From: Paracidovorax wautersii | GTDB lineage: Bacteria; Pseudomonadota; Gammaproteobacteria; Burkholderiales; Burkholderiaceae_C | NCBI RefSeq assembly: GCF_900113035.1 | Contig: NZ_FONX01000003.1 | Coordinates: forward strand, 62,001 to 126,000 | Reading direction: 5' to 3' | Length of the DNA stretch: 64,000 nucleotides | Part shown: positions 28,083-38,531 of the stretch, one piece after another | Position numbering within the stretch: position 1 is the first letter of the stretch | Layout of the letters: each line of letters opens with the position of its first letter | The notes under the pieces: model-generated | Databases searched by the model: none | Told to the model about the DNA's origin: nothing | What the model saw: the letters and a program-made list of their open reading frames with translations, nothing else | Position numbers and translations under genes: made by a program

Positions 28083-29161
28083 GCGACGGCATGGCAGTGG
28101 GCGCTCCGCGTGAACGACTGATCGAGCGTGCGCTCGCGCTGATCGTCGAAGGCGAGGTAGCGCCCGGCGAGGCCGCACAGCGCGCCCGCGCGGCCATGAA
28201 CCAATGGCGCAGCAAGTCGCCGGAGCACGCGGCGGCCTTGCTGGAGGCGCGCCATCGCTGGGATGCGCTTAGCGGCATGGCCGATGGCCTGCGCGCGCAC
28301 TTCGACGAACCCGAAGCCGCCATGTCGGCGCATGCCGACCCTTCGTCCCGGCGCGGGCCGCAACGCCGCAAGCTGTTGCTGTCCATCGCCGGGCTGTTGG
28401 GGGGCGGCCTCGTTGCCGGCCGCGGCGCACAGTGGTACTGGCAGCAGCCTGTCTTTCAGGCGGCATACGCAACGCGCACGTCGCAGATGCTGAAGGTGAC
28501 GCTGCCGGATGGCACCAGCGAGACCGGGGAGGCAGGCTCCGTGGGCAGTCTGCTCGATCTCGCGCCGCAAAGCGAGATCGAGGTCACGCTGTATCGGCAG
28601 CGCCGCATCGCGCGGCTTGCGCGCGGTGAGGTGCGCTTCGAGGTGGCACACGACAGCCGCAGGCCGTTCCTGGTCCACACCCGCGAGGCCGTCATCGAGG
28701 TGGTCGGCACCATCTTCACGGTGCGCGACAGGGGCGGCCCCGTGACCGTAGGCGTCGAGCGCGGGCACGTGCGCGTGCGCGTGCGCGTGCAGTTGCGCCA
28801 GCCTCATGCGAAACGCCAAGCCGATGCCCTCTCGGAGCCCATCGATCTGATGCGCGGCGATTTGCTGGAAATCCGCGATGGTCAAGCCGATGCGGTGCGG
28901 CAGGCCGACACCGCTGCGCTCTCCGCTTGGCGCGACGGCTGGCTGGTATTCGAGAACACGCCACTCGCGGATGCACTGGCAGCCGTCAACAGCTACCGGG
29001 CGCAGCCCATCGTCGCAACGGGACAGCGCACCAGCGCCATGCGGCTGTCGGGACGCTTTCGCACCAACGACTCCACGGGACTGATTGCTGCGCTGCCGTC
29101 GATCCTGCCCCTGTCCGCGATCCACCGTGCGGACGGCAGCGTGGAGCTTCAGCCACGCTGA
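28079..29161 (+). CDS. FecR-type anti-sigma regulator
   Basis: 360 residues from GTG 28079, which overlaps the fecI stop; the ATG at 28091 would give 356. Cytoplasmic DUF4880 part (about 10-65, ERALALIVEGEVAPGEAAQR...NQWRSKSPEHAAALL). One membrane helix (about 97-115, LLLSIAGLLGGGLVAG). Periplasmic FecR domain (about 140-245). C-terminal receptor-contact part (LVFENTPLADALAAVNSYRA). FecR holds or activates FecI depending on the receptor's STN domain. A short GTGCGC tandem repeat within the FecR domain encodes alternating Val-Arg. Confidence 0.9.
   Translation: MSDGMAVGAPRERLIERALALIVEGEVAPGEAAQRARAAMNQWRSKSPEHAAALLEARHRWDALSGMADGLRAHFDEPEAAMSAHADPSSRRGPQRRKLLLSIAGLLGGGLVAGRGAQWYWQQPVFQAAYATRTSQMLKVTLPDGTSETGEAGSVGSLLDLAPQSEIEVTLYRQRRIARLARGEVRFEVAHDSRRPFLVHTREAVIEVVGTIFTVRDRGGPVTVGVERGHVRVRVRVQLRQPHAKRQADALSEPIDLMRGDLLEIRDGQADAVRQADTAALSAWRDGWLVFENTPLADALAAVNSYRAQPIVATGQRTSAMRLSGRFRTNDSTGLIAALPSILPLSAIHRADGSVELQPR
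28769..28790 (+). repeat. Hexanucleotide tandem repeat in fecR
   Basis: GTGCGC repeated 3.7 times, encoding Val-Arg pairs in the periplasmic domain. Gain or loss of a unit keeps the frame, so slippage would change length by two residues. Confidence 0.7.
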
Positions 29162-29205
29162 AGGCCGGCGAGCGCCGCGATCGCTCGGCAGGACGCCAAA
29201 GTTCC

Positions 29206-29234
29206 TGTCTCTATTTTTCGCCTTCAAACGTCTT
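29206..29234 (+). promoter_or_regulatory. ECF-sigma-type promoter of receptor 2
   Basis: TGTCTC, 17-nt spacer, CGTCTT, matching the element at 24575-24603 in both boxes and spacing. Shared bases also extend through TTCAAACGTCTTG and ATAT just after it. The 5' untranslated part would be about 80 nt. Confidence 0.6.
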
Positions 29235-29321
29235 GCATATGAACGCCACGGCTACGCAAGCCCGCCGATGACCGCGTTCGACAGTCAATACGTCGCCTTT
29301 TCAGACTTGGAGTTTCGACCC

Positions 29322-31775
29322 ATGCGTTTTTCGCCTCGCAACCGTCTCCTGAGCGCCGCGCTCTCCACCGCCTTCGGAACGGTCTTTGTCAGCTGGAGCG
29401 GGGTTGCCCAAGCGCAGCCCGCCACGCAGGCCTCGGCGGTGTTCAATATCGACGTGCCGGCGCAATCGCTGGCCTCCGCGCTCAATGAGCTTTCCCGTCA
29501 GACCGGCATGCAGGTCTTCGCAGCGGGCGATGTGGTGGCCGGCGTGCGCGCTCCGGCACTGTCCGGGCACTTCACGCTGCAGCAGGCGCTCGACCGGCTG
29601 CTGGCTGGCAGCGGCTTGGTCGCCGCGCGCAGCGGCGCCTCGCAGGTGACGGTGCAGCGCCAACCGGCTGTCTCGTCGGACCGCGCCACGCTGCCGCAGG
29701 TGAACGTGACGGCCCAGGGCTCGGCCGATGGGACGACCGAGGGCAGCGGCTCGTACACCACGCGGGTCACCGGCGCGGGCACCCGCATGGACCTGTCCCT
29801 GCGTGAGACGCCGCAGTCGGTCAGCGTGATCACGCGTCAACAGATCGAGGACCAGAACCTGGTCTCCCTCAACGACGTGCTGCGCCAGACGCCAGGCATC
29901 GTCGCGGACAGGCAGGATGAGCGCGTGAACTACTCGTCACGCGGCTTCGACCTGAGCCCCATGATCGACGGCATTCCAACGCTGGCCTTCAGCAGCGTAG
30001 CTGGCGAGTCGAGCATGATCAGCACCGCCATCTACGACCGTGTGGAGGTCGTCCGCGGCGCGGCGGGCCTGCTCAATGGCGTGGGCACGCCCGGCGGCTC
30101 GATCAACCTGGTGCGTAAGCGTCCCACCACGGAATTCTCGGGCTACGTGTCCGCCGGCGTCGGTTCATGGAACCGCTACGACGCCGAAACCGACCTGGGC
30201 GGCAAGTTGAACGAATCGGGTACGGTGCGCGGCCGCGTCGTGGCGTCCCATTCCGATGGCGACACTTTCACCGACCACAAGAAGCAGCGCAACGACGTCT
30301 TCTTCGGCATCGTCGAAATCGACGTCACGCCCAGCACCACGGTGGCGCTCGGCTACGAATACCAGAAGAACGCGATCAAAGGCGCAAACTTCGGCCAGAC
30401 TCCCCTCTTCTACAGCGATGGCAGCCGTACCCACCTGCCCGTGTCCTTCAATTCCAGCGCCCCCTGGAGCCATTGGGACATGGCCACCAACCGCTTCTTC
30501 CTGAACTTCGAGCATCGGCTGAACAACGGATGGCGGGTCAAGGCAGAGGGCGCGATCGTGAAGAACAAGCGCGACCGTGCGGGCGGCGACCTCTGGCTCT
30601 ACCCTTCCTCGTTCGACTCTGCCACCCAGCAAGGCGTTCTCGATCGCGGCGACAACCCAGCCGACGGCCGCAACAAGTCCTTCGACCTCTACGCCACCGG
30701 CCCCTTCGAGCTGTTTGGCCGCAAGCACCAGGCGAGCTTTGGCGCCAACGTGAACCGCTACACGTACTCGGTCTACAAAAACAACTCCCTTCCCAACAAC
30801 GAAGATCGGGAGGAGATCAGCCTCTACAACATTGCTGCATCGCAGCAGCCCCAGTTCAACTACCCGATCCTAAGCTTCGGCGAACAGACCGAGCAGCGGG
30901 CCATCTACGGATCGACCCGCCTGCGGCCGACGGACAGCCTCTCGGTCATCGTCGGTGGCCGGGTCACCTGGTATCGCAACAAGGGTTACTCGACCGATCT
31001 GACCAGCGGCGAAGCCATCACCAGCTACTCGCAGCCCGCCAGGGAGAAGGGTGTGTTCACCCCCTACTTCGGCGTCGTGTACGACGTGAACAAGGAGTTC
31101 TCGGTCTACGCCAGCTATACCGATATCTTCCAGCCCAATACCGCCAAGGGCGTGGACAACAACGTGCTGGCCCCCAAGCGGGGCCACAACGTCGAGGTCG
31201 GCGTCAAGGGCGAGCACATGGACGGCAGGCTCAACACCAGCTTCGCCGTGTTCCGCACGCAGGAAGAAAATCTGGCCGTGAACATCGACGGCGCGGAGCC
31301 GTTACCCGACGGCACCATCCCGTCGCGCGCGGTGAAGGGTGCGCGCAGCAAGGGCTTCGAGGCCACAGTGTCGGGTGAACTCACGCGCGGCTGGCAGATC
31401 ATGGGCGGCTATACCTATCATGCCAAGCGCGACGCGAACGACGTGCTGCTGAACACGCCGCTGCCACGCCGCCTGCTACGCATCTCGACAAGCTATCGCC
31501 TTCCCGGCGAATGGAGCAAGCTCACGATTGGCGGCAGCGTGAGCTACCAGAGCGGCATCTACTACAACGAAGCCTATGGCCTGGGCACCGCCATGCAGGG
31601 TGGCATCACTTTGCTGGGGCTGATGGCACGCTACGACTTCACCAAGCAGCTGAGCGCGTCGCTCAACATCGAAAACCTCAGCGACAAGCGCTACTACAGC
31701 GGCCTGGGCGGCTACAACGGCTACACCCAGGGCACGCCGCGCAATGCATGGGCAAAAGTCACCTACAAGTTCTAG
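29322..31775 (+). CDS. TonB-dependent siderophore receptor with N-terminal signalling domain (receptor 2)
   Basis: An 817-residue outer-membrane receptor. Signal peptide MRFSPRNRLLSAALSTAFGT..., cleavage near AQAQ. STN domain (about 42-105, FNIDVPAQSLASALNELSRQ). Plug with LRETPQSVSVITRQQIEDQN and LNDVLRQTPGIV (FpvA/FhuE-like). Barrel ending NAWAKVTYKF. The signal peptide and STN resemble receptor 1 closely, while plug and barrel differ strongly. It follows its own fecI-fecR pair and a matching ECF promoter, so it should be autoregulated by its siderophore. The ligand cannot be deduced. Confidence 0.94.
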   Translation: MRFSPRNRLLSAALSTAFGTVFVSWSGVAQAQPATQASAVFNIDVPAQSLASALNELSRQTGMQVFAAGDVVAGVRAPALSGHFTLQQALDRLLAGSGLVAARSGASQVTVQRQPAVSSDRATLPQVNVTAQGSADGTTEGSGSYTTRVTGAGTRMDLSLRETPQSVSVITRQQIEDQNLVSLNDVLRQTPGIVADRQDERVNYSSRGFDLSPMIDGIPTLAFSSVAGESSMISTAIYDRVEVVRGAAGLLNGVGTPGGSINLVRKRPTTEFSGYVSAGVGSWNRYDAETDLGGKLNESGTVRGRVVASHSDGDTFTDHKKQRNDVFFGIVEIDVTPSTTVALGYEYQKNAIKGANFGQTPLFYSDGSRTHLPVSFNSSAPWSHWDMATNRFFLNFEHRLNNGWRVKAEGAIVKNKRDRAGGDLWLYPSSFDSATQQGVLDRGDNPADGRNKSFDLYATGPFELFGRKHQASFGANVNRYTYSVYKNNSLPNNEDREEISLYNIAASQQPQFNYPILSFGEQTEQRAIYGSTRLRPTDSLSVIVGGRVTWYRNKGYSTDLTSGEAITSYSQPAREKGVFTPYFGVVYDVNKEFSVYASYTDIFQPNTAKGVDNNVLAPKRGHNVEVGVKGEHMDGRLNTSFAVFRTQEENLAVNIDGAEPLPDGTIPSRAVKGARSKGFEATVSGELTRGWQIMGGYTYHAKRDANDVLLNTPLPRRLLRISTSYRLPGEWSKLTIGGSVSYQSGIYYNEAYGLGTAMQGGITLLGLMARYDFTKQLSASLNIENLSDKRYYSGLGGYNGYTQGTPRNAWAKVTYKF

Positions 31776-31785
31776 CCGCCACGCG

Positions 31786-31808
31786 GGCCGGCTCCGCGCC
31801 GGCCTTTT
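31786..31808 (+). terminator. Rho-independent terminator after receptor 2
   Basis: GGCCGGC and GCCGGCC form a 7-bp GC stem with a 5-nt loop, followed by TTTT, 10 nt after the receptor stop. Confidence 0.85.
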
Positions 31809-31888
31809 GTCTCGCCTAGCGCGGAGCCGATCACCTGTATTGACCCAGTGAAACCCTGCTCAGGTGTTATCTTTGGAAGGAAGACATC

Positions 31889-32203
31889 GTGAGTACGTTG
31901 ATGGAAGAAGAGATCAAGCGCTGGACGGCAAAGCGCAAGACGGCGTTGGTGCTGGAGATCATCCAGGGCAAAACCAGCGTGTCCGAGGCAAGCCGGGCCT
32001 ATGACCTGCCACCCTCGGAGATCGAGGGCTGGGTGGAGGATGGCCGCAAGGGCATGGAGAACGCTCTGAAGGCGAACCCGCAGGACGTGCGCGAGCAGTA
32101 CGAGCGCCAGCTCAAGGATCTGCAGGAGGCCTACGGCGAGGCCATGCTGGAGTTGCGTGCCCGAAAAAAATTGCAGTCCCTGCTGGGCGAGGACGAGAAG
32201 TGA
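31889..32203 (+). CDS. IS3-family transposase OrfA
   Basis: A 104-residue helix-turn-helix protein, GTG start, beginning MSTLMEEEIKRWTAKRKTAL. The segment TSVSEASRAYDLPPSEIEGW is the DNA-binding part. A C-terminal heptad-like stretch (REQYERQLKDLQEAYGEAML) could dimerise. OrfA binds the IS ends and, fused to OrfB by frameshift, forms the active transposase. Its stop overlaps the orfB start (GTGA). Confidence 0.88.
   Translation: MSTLMEEEIKRWTAKRKTALVLEIIQGKTSVSEASRAYDLPPSEIEGWVEDGRKGMENALKANPQDVREQYERQLKDLQEAYGEAMLELRARKKLQSLLGEDEK
32164..32170 (+). promoter_or_regulatory. Programmed -1 frameshift heptamer in the IS
   Basis: A run of seven A in the orfA frame reads A AAA AAA. A -1 slip here enters the orfB frame, which is open from this point through 33021, so an OrfAB fusion is possible. 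The position 30 nt before the orfA end fits IS3-family elements. Confidence 0.65.
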
Positions 32204-33021
32204 TCGAGACGATCCCTCAGGGACTCCAAGCCGAAGGCATCACCGTCTCGATCAGCAAGCTGTGCCGGTGGTTCGGCGTGCCGCGCCGCAGCGTGTACTA
32301 CAAGCCGGTGAAGGCCGCGCCGAAACTGCAGGACAGGTTGGTCGCTCCGGTCAAGGCCATGATCGAGGAGAACCCCTCGTTCGGCTACCGCACGGTGGCG
32401 CACCTGCTGGGGTTCAACAAGAACACCGTGCAGCGCATCTTCCAGCTCAAGGGCTGGCAGGTGCAAAAGCGCCCGGTGGGTTTCAGACCCCGCATCCAGT
32501 CATTGCCCTCGGTGGCGAAGGCGCCGAATGAACGCTGGGCGACGGACATGTGCCGGGTCTGGGCGGGGCGCGATGGCTGGACGACGATGGCGCTGGTCAT
32601 CGACTGCCACAGCCGCGAACTGCTGGGCTGGCATCTGTCGCGCAGCGGCAAGTCAAAGACAGCCGAATCGGCGCTGGAGCAGGCGCTGATCGCGCGCTTT
32701 GGAACGCTGGGTCGGGTGCCGGCGCCGTTCCTGCTGCGCTCAGACAATGGCCTGGTCTTCACCAGCCGCAGCTTCACGGCCTTGGTCAGGAGCTACGGCC
32801 TGCGACAGGAGTTCATCACGCCGCACAGCCCCGAGCAGAACGGGATGGTCGAGCGGGTGATCCGCACGCTCAAGGAGCAATGCGTGCATCGCCACCGCTT
32901 CGAATCGCTGCAACACGCCAGCCGAGTGATCGCGGACTGGATCCATTTCTACAACCACCAGCGCCCGCATCAGGCGCTGAACATGAGGACTCCCGCTGAG
33001 GCATTTGCATTAGCGGCATGA
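32200..33021 (+). CDS. IS3-family transposase OrfB (DDE catalytic part)
   Basis: A 273-residue rve-type integrase-core protein. The catalytic triad is visible as ERWATDMC (D), FLLRSDNG (D) and PEQNGMVERV (E), with the HQRPHQALN motif near the C-terminus. An N-terminal HTH_21-like segment includes CRWFGVPRRSVYY. It could start at GTG 32200 by coupling, or be made as an OrfAB fusion. It is intact, so the element may still move. Confidence 0.92.
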   Translation: MIETIPQGLQAEGITVSISKLCRWFGVPRRSVYYKPVKAAPKLQDRLVAPVKAMIEENPSFGYRTVAHLLGFNKNTVQRIFQLKGWQVQKRPVGFRPRIQSLPSVAKAPNERWATDMCRVWAGRDGWTTMALVIDCHSRELLGWHLSRSGKSKTAESALEQALIARFGTLGRVPAPFLLRSDNGLVFTSRSFTALVRSYGLRQEFITPHSPEQNGMVERVIRTLKEQCVHRHRFESLQHASRVIADWIHFYNHQRPHQALNMRTPAEAFALAA

Positions 33022-33041
33022 CCTGAGCAGGTTTTGCTGGG

Positions 33042-33518
33042 TCAATACATTTCCCCACTCGCGGATGGCGAATGGTCGATGCGAATCTTGCCGTTCTCGT
33101 AGAAGAGCGCGAAGGATTCGTCAGGTTTCTCGTCAAGTGTGAGCATGGGAGCTCCAGAGCCGTACTTGACAAAGAAGTCAAAGCACATTTCTCGCGATTT
33201 GACGAGCGCGAGTCTCTTTAGGGCCACCTTAGTTGAGCGTCTCAGTTCGCGGGGCAGTTTGGGATGGCGAGCCCGAATGTGCTCGGGCACGACCAGGCGC
33301 ATGTACCAGATGCCATTGGCCCCGCTGGAAAGATCGGTTGAACCCAGACGAGGTGTCCAGCCCGAAAGGCCGGTGGCTGACGCGTCAGAGTCGCTGAACG
33401 TCGCTTTCGGGTGGCCAGTGGAAGCGCCGACCGTTGAGGAAGCAGGCTCGGGCGCCAACGCATCGAAGCCCGGCTGAGTTGTGGCTGGCGGAGACGCAGA
33501 ACACGTGGAGTCGGACAT
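33042..33518 (-). pseudogene. Truncated tyrosine recombinase (island integrase, N-terminal part)
   Basis: Reads MSDSTCSASPPATTQPGFDA... from ATG 33518. After a low-complexity start it reaches GIWYMRLVVPEHIRARHPKL and ELRRSTKVALKRLALVKSRE. That is the DUF6538-type N-terminal domain found in phage-like integrases. The frame runs into the IS end at 33050 and stops on a TGA inside the IS inverted repeat, leaving 158 residues and no catalytic domain. The catalytic R-H-R-Y part is not found elsewhere in the window. Its position next to the tRNA 3' end and its leftward direction are those of an island integrase. Confidence 0.78.
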
Positions 33519-33564
33519 GGAAGTTGGACGTTTTGGACAAACAACTTCGAAGCCATGCCGCACA

Positions 33565-33698
<134 letters not shown>

Positions 33699-33730
33699 GT
33701 GTGTCGAAGCCTGCGAGTATAGCAAGGTTT

Positions 33731-36040
<2,310 letters not shown>

Positions 36041-36256
36041 TCAGGCATCCACGAGGGGAGTGAGAGAAGGAGGAGAGGAACAGGAAAAGGGCGAGACCTG
36101 CAGTCTAGGGCGCCGGCACCGCCTGCCACCGCCAGACCGCCCCGTTCACACAAGCGGATACACAGCCGCCCTGCGTCGGCGAGCACGGGCGCCGATAACA
36201 ATGGCGACGGAGCGCCTGCGTTGCGGGCCCCGATTCGCTGAAGGGGAGATCGGTCC

Positions 36257-36943
36257 ATGTTCTACGTGTTCGGCCCGTTGGGCCAGGTGTACCGGGGCGG
36301 CCCGGAAAAGCTCGCGCAGGTGGCGCCCGTGCGGCGCGTGCTGCGCCCGCAGGCCCTGCGCACGCGCGAGCAGGACGGGGCCGAGCCGGTGTTTACCGCA
36401 CCGCCCTCCACCGCCTCACCAGCCCCCGCCCCGGCCACGCCGCCCGTGGGCATGCTGGCGCAGGCGGTGGCCGCCTACGCGCAGACGGAACAAGGCCCGC
36501 AGGAGCCGCGGCAGCCCCTGTCGCGGGTCAAGGACGTGATGAGCGAGGGCGCGGTGACGGTGCGGCCCGACGTGCGCGTGAACGATGCCTGGCAGACGCT
36601 GGCCGAGCACCACGTGGCGCAGGCGCCGGTGGTGGATGAACGCGGCCAGGTGGTGGGCCTGCTGCTGCGCGCCGACATGGCGCCGCTGGACCTGCTGCCC
36701 GAACCCGGCGCCGTGAAGGACGCCATCGCGCTGGCGCGCCGGCCGGTGCAGGAGGTGATGATCAGCCCCATACCGACCGTTTCGGACGAGACCGAGCTGC
36801 GCCGCGTGGCGGGCGTGCTGCTGGAGACGGGCCTGCCGGGCCTGCCGGTGACCGACGAGCGCGGGCAGCTCATCGGTTTTCTCTCACGCACCGACATCCT
36901 GAAGGCCGTGGCGGCGGACCCGCCGCTGGATCTCTGGAGCTGA
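36257..36943 (+). CDS. CBS-domain pair protein
   Basis: A 228-residue soluble protein. After a variable, proline-rich N-terminal part (to about 90), it has two CBS units: VKDVMSEGAVTVRPDVRVND...VVDERGQVVGLLLRADM and VQEVMISPIPTVSDETELRR...TDERGQLIGFLSRTDIL. CBS pairs bind adenine nucleotides or similar ligands and often regulate something else. The partner is not apparent. A good AGGGGAG ribosome site precedes the ATG. It is divergent from the dehydratase and convergent with the CorC-like gene. Confidence 0.85.
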   Translation: MFYVFGPLGQVYRGGPEKLAQVAPVRRVLRPQALRTREQDGAEPVFTAPPSTASPAPAPATPPVGMLAQAVAAYAQTEQGPQEPRQPLSRVKDVMSEGAVTVRPDVRVNDAWQTLAEHHVAQAPVVDERGQVVGLLLRADMAPLDLLPEPGAVKDAIALARRPVQEVMISPIPTVSDETELRRVAGVLLETGLPGLPVTDERGQLIGFLSRTDILKAVAADPPLDLWS

Positions 36944-36991
36944 GGGCGCCGCGCAGGCCCTGTGCGGCCCTGACGCCCTCCCCCCCCCCGC

Positions 36992-38347
36992 TCAGTGCGC
37001 CAGGGGCAGGGAGTTCTCGGCGATGTCCACCTCGGGCAGCGGGCTGGCGAGGACCTTGTCGATGGTCTTGCCGTCCATGTCCACCACCTCGAACTGCCAG
37101 CCTTCCCACTGCACGGTGTCGGTCACCTTGGGCAACTTGCCGGTCAGCAGCATGACCATGCCGCTCAGCGTGTGGTAGCGGCCCCGGTCTTCCTCGGGCA
37201 CGGAGGCGAGGTCCAGGCGGTCCTTCAGCTCGGGCACGGGGATGTGGCCGTCCAGCAGCCAGCTGCCGTCTTCGCGCTGCACGGCCCAGGAGGTCTCGGG
37301 GTCGCGGGCGTGGAATTCGCCGGTGATGGCCTCGATCAGGTCCTGCAGCGTGACGATGCCCTGCACTTCGCCGTATTCGTCGATGACGAAGGCCATGTGC
37401 AGGTCGGACTGGCGGAAGTTGTCCAGCAGTTCCATGCCGGTGATGGTCTCTGGCACGTAGAGCGCCGTCTGCAGCGGCTGGCGCGCCAGGTCGCGGCCGT
37501 TCGTCTCGGCATCGCCCACCAGCACGCCGTGGCCTTCGCGCAGCGTGCGCGAGAGCCACTGGCGCGCGTTCAGCACGCCCAGGATGTTCTCCATGCCGCC
37601 GCGCACGACGGGGAAGCGGGCGTGGTCGGATTCCTCGATGCGGCGCAGGTTTTCCTCGAACGGCTCTTCGACGTCGAGGTAGGCCACGTCGGCGCGCGGC
37701 ACCATCAGCGAGCCGATCTGGCGGTCGTCCAGACGGAACACGTTGCGCACCATCTGGTGCTCGTGCGATTCGATCACGCCGGCGCTGGTGCCTTCGGCCA
37801 GCACGGCGTGGATCTCGGCCTCGGTCACGGCGCTGGCGCCGTTGTCCTTGACGCCCAGCAGGCTCAGCAGGCCCTGGGTGGAGGCCGAAAGCAGCCGCAC
37901 GAAGGGCTTGGTGGCCAGGGCCAGCCAGTTGATGGGGCGGGCGACCAGACGGGCCAGCGTTTCGGGGTAGCTCTGGCCCAGGCGCTTGGGCACCAGTTCG
38001 CCCACGACGATGGAGAAGTAGGTGATGACCATCACGACCACGCCGGTGGCCGTGTAGCCGGCGGCCTTGTCGTGCATGCCCATGGCCCGCAGCCATTCGC
38101 CGAGCGGCTCGGCCAGGGCGGCCTCGCCGACGATACCGTTGAGCACCCCGATGGAGGTGATGCCGATCTGGATGGTGGAGAGGAAGCGGGTGGGGTCTTC
38201 ACCCAGCTTCATGGCGGCGACTGCGCCGCTGTCGCCCTCATCTGCCAGCTTCTGCAGCCGCGCCTTGCGCGCCGAGACCAGTGCCAGCTCCGACATGGCA
38301 AACAAGCCATTGAGGAGGATGAGGGCGAAAAGTATTGCTATTTCCAT
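36992..38347 (-). CDS. Hemolysin C/CorC family transporter (CNNM + CBS + CorC domains)
   Basis: 451 residues. An N-terminal CNNM membrane domain (about 1-190) has three or four helices (ILFALILLNGLFAMSELALV, VVVMVITYFSIVVGELVPKR). A CBS pair (about 205-330, LMVPRADVAYLDVEEP and FVIDEYGEVQGIVTLQDLIE) and a C-terminal CorC_HlyC domain (about 345-440, WLLDGHIPVPELKDRL) follow. Homologues take part in magnesium/cobalt homeostasis or membrane repair. A run of ten C lies between it and the convergent CBS gene. Confidence 0.92.
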   Translation of the reverse strand: MEIAILFALILLNGLFAMSELALVSARKARLQKLADEGDSGAVAAMKLGEDPTRFLSTIQIGITSIGVLNGIVGEAALAEPLGEWLRAMGMHDKAAGYTATGVVVMVITYFSIVVGELVPKRLGQSYPETLARLVARPINWLALATKPFVRLLSASTQGLLSLLGVKDNGASAVTEAEIHAVLAEGTSAGVIESHEHQMVRNVFRLDDRQIGSLMVPRADVAYLDVEEPFEENLRRIEESDHARFPVVRGGMENILGVLNARQWLSRTLREGHGVLVGDAETNGRDLARQPLQTALYVPETITGMELLDNFRQSDLHMAFVIDEYGEVQGIVTLQDLIEAITGEFHARDPETSWAVQREDGSWLLDGHIPVPELKDRLDLASVPEEDRGRYHTLSGMVMLLTGKLPKVTDTVQWEGWQFEVVDMDGKTIDKVLASPLPEVDIAENSLPLAH

Positions 38348-38464
38348 AAAGGGGAAGCGAGATGCTTCCTCGGAGTCGAACAGACCTGGATTGTAGGAAA
38401 TCCGATGGCGGCCAGGGCTATGGCGGCCCCTGCAGTGCCGGCGCGCAGCCCTGCCGCGCGCCCG

Positions 38465-38531
38465 TTTTCAACACCAAAATCGGCTGCAGCGCGCTCCACA
38501 CAAAGGCCTGCAGCTATCAGAAGAGTAGCAA
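38465..38531. repeat. Dispersed Comamonadaceae-type repeat before the CorC-like gene
   Basis: On the minus strand it reads TTGCTACTCTTCTGATAGCTG, then a GC-rich hairpin-forming part, resembling the elements at 1739, 4953 and 42720. It fills most of the gap between ispH and the downstream CorC-like gene. Confidence 0.5.

Larger units (their letters stand above)
31836..33049 (+). mobile_element. IS3-family insertion sequence, 1214 bp
   Basis: Both ends carry the inverted repeat TGTATTGACCCAG, followed by a similar AAACC(C)TGCTCAGGT (left start 31836, right end 33049). Inside are overlapping orfA and orfB with an A7 frameshift site. The element looks complete. The flanking bases (ATCACC on the left, TTTCCC on the right) do not form a target duplication. 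Its right end lies inside the island integrase gene. Confidence 0.9.

Noticed and set aside
31829-33055. Target-site duplication of the IS element
   Set aside because: Flanks ATCACC and TTTCCC do not match in any 3-5 nt register.
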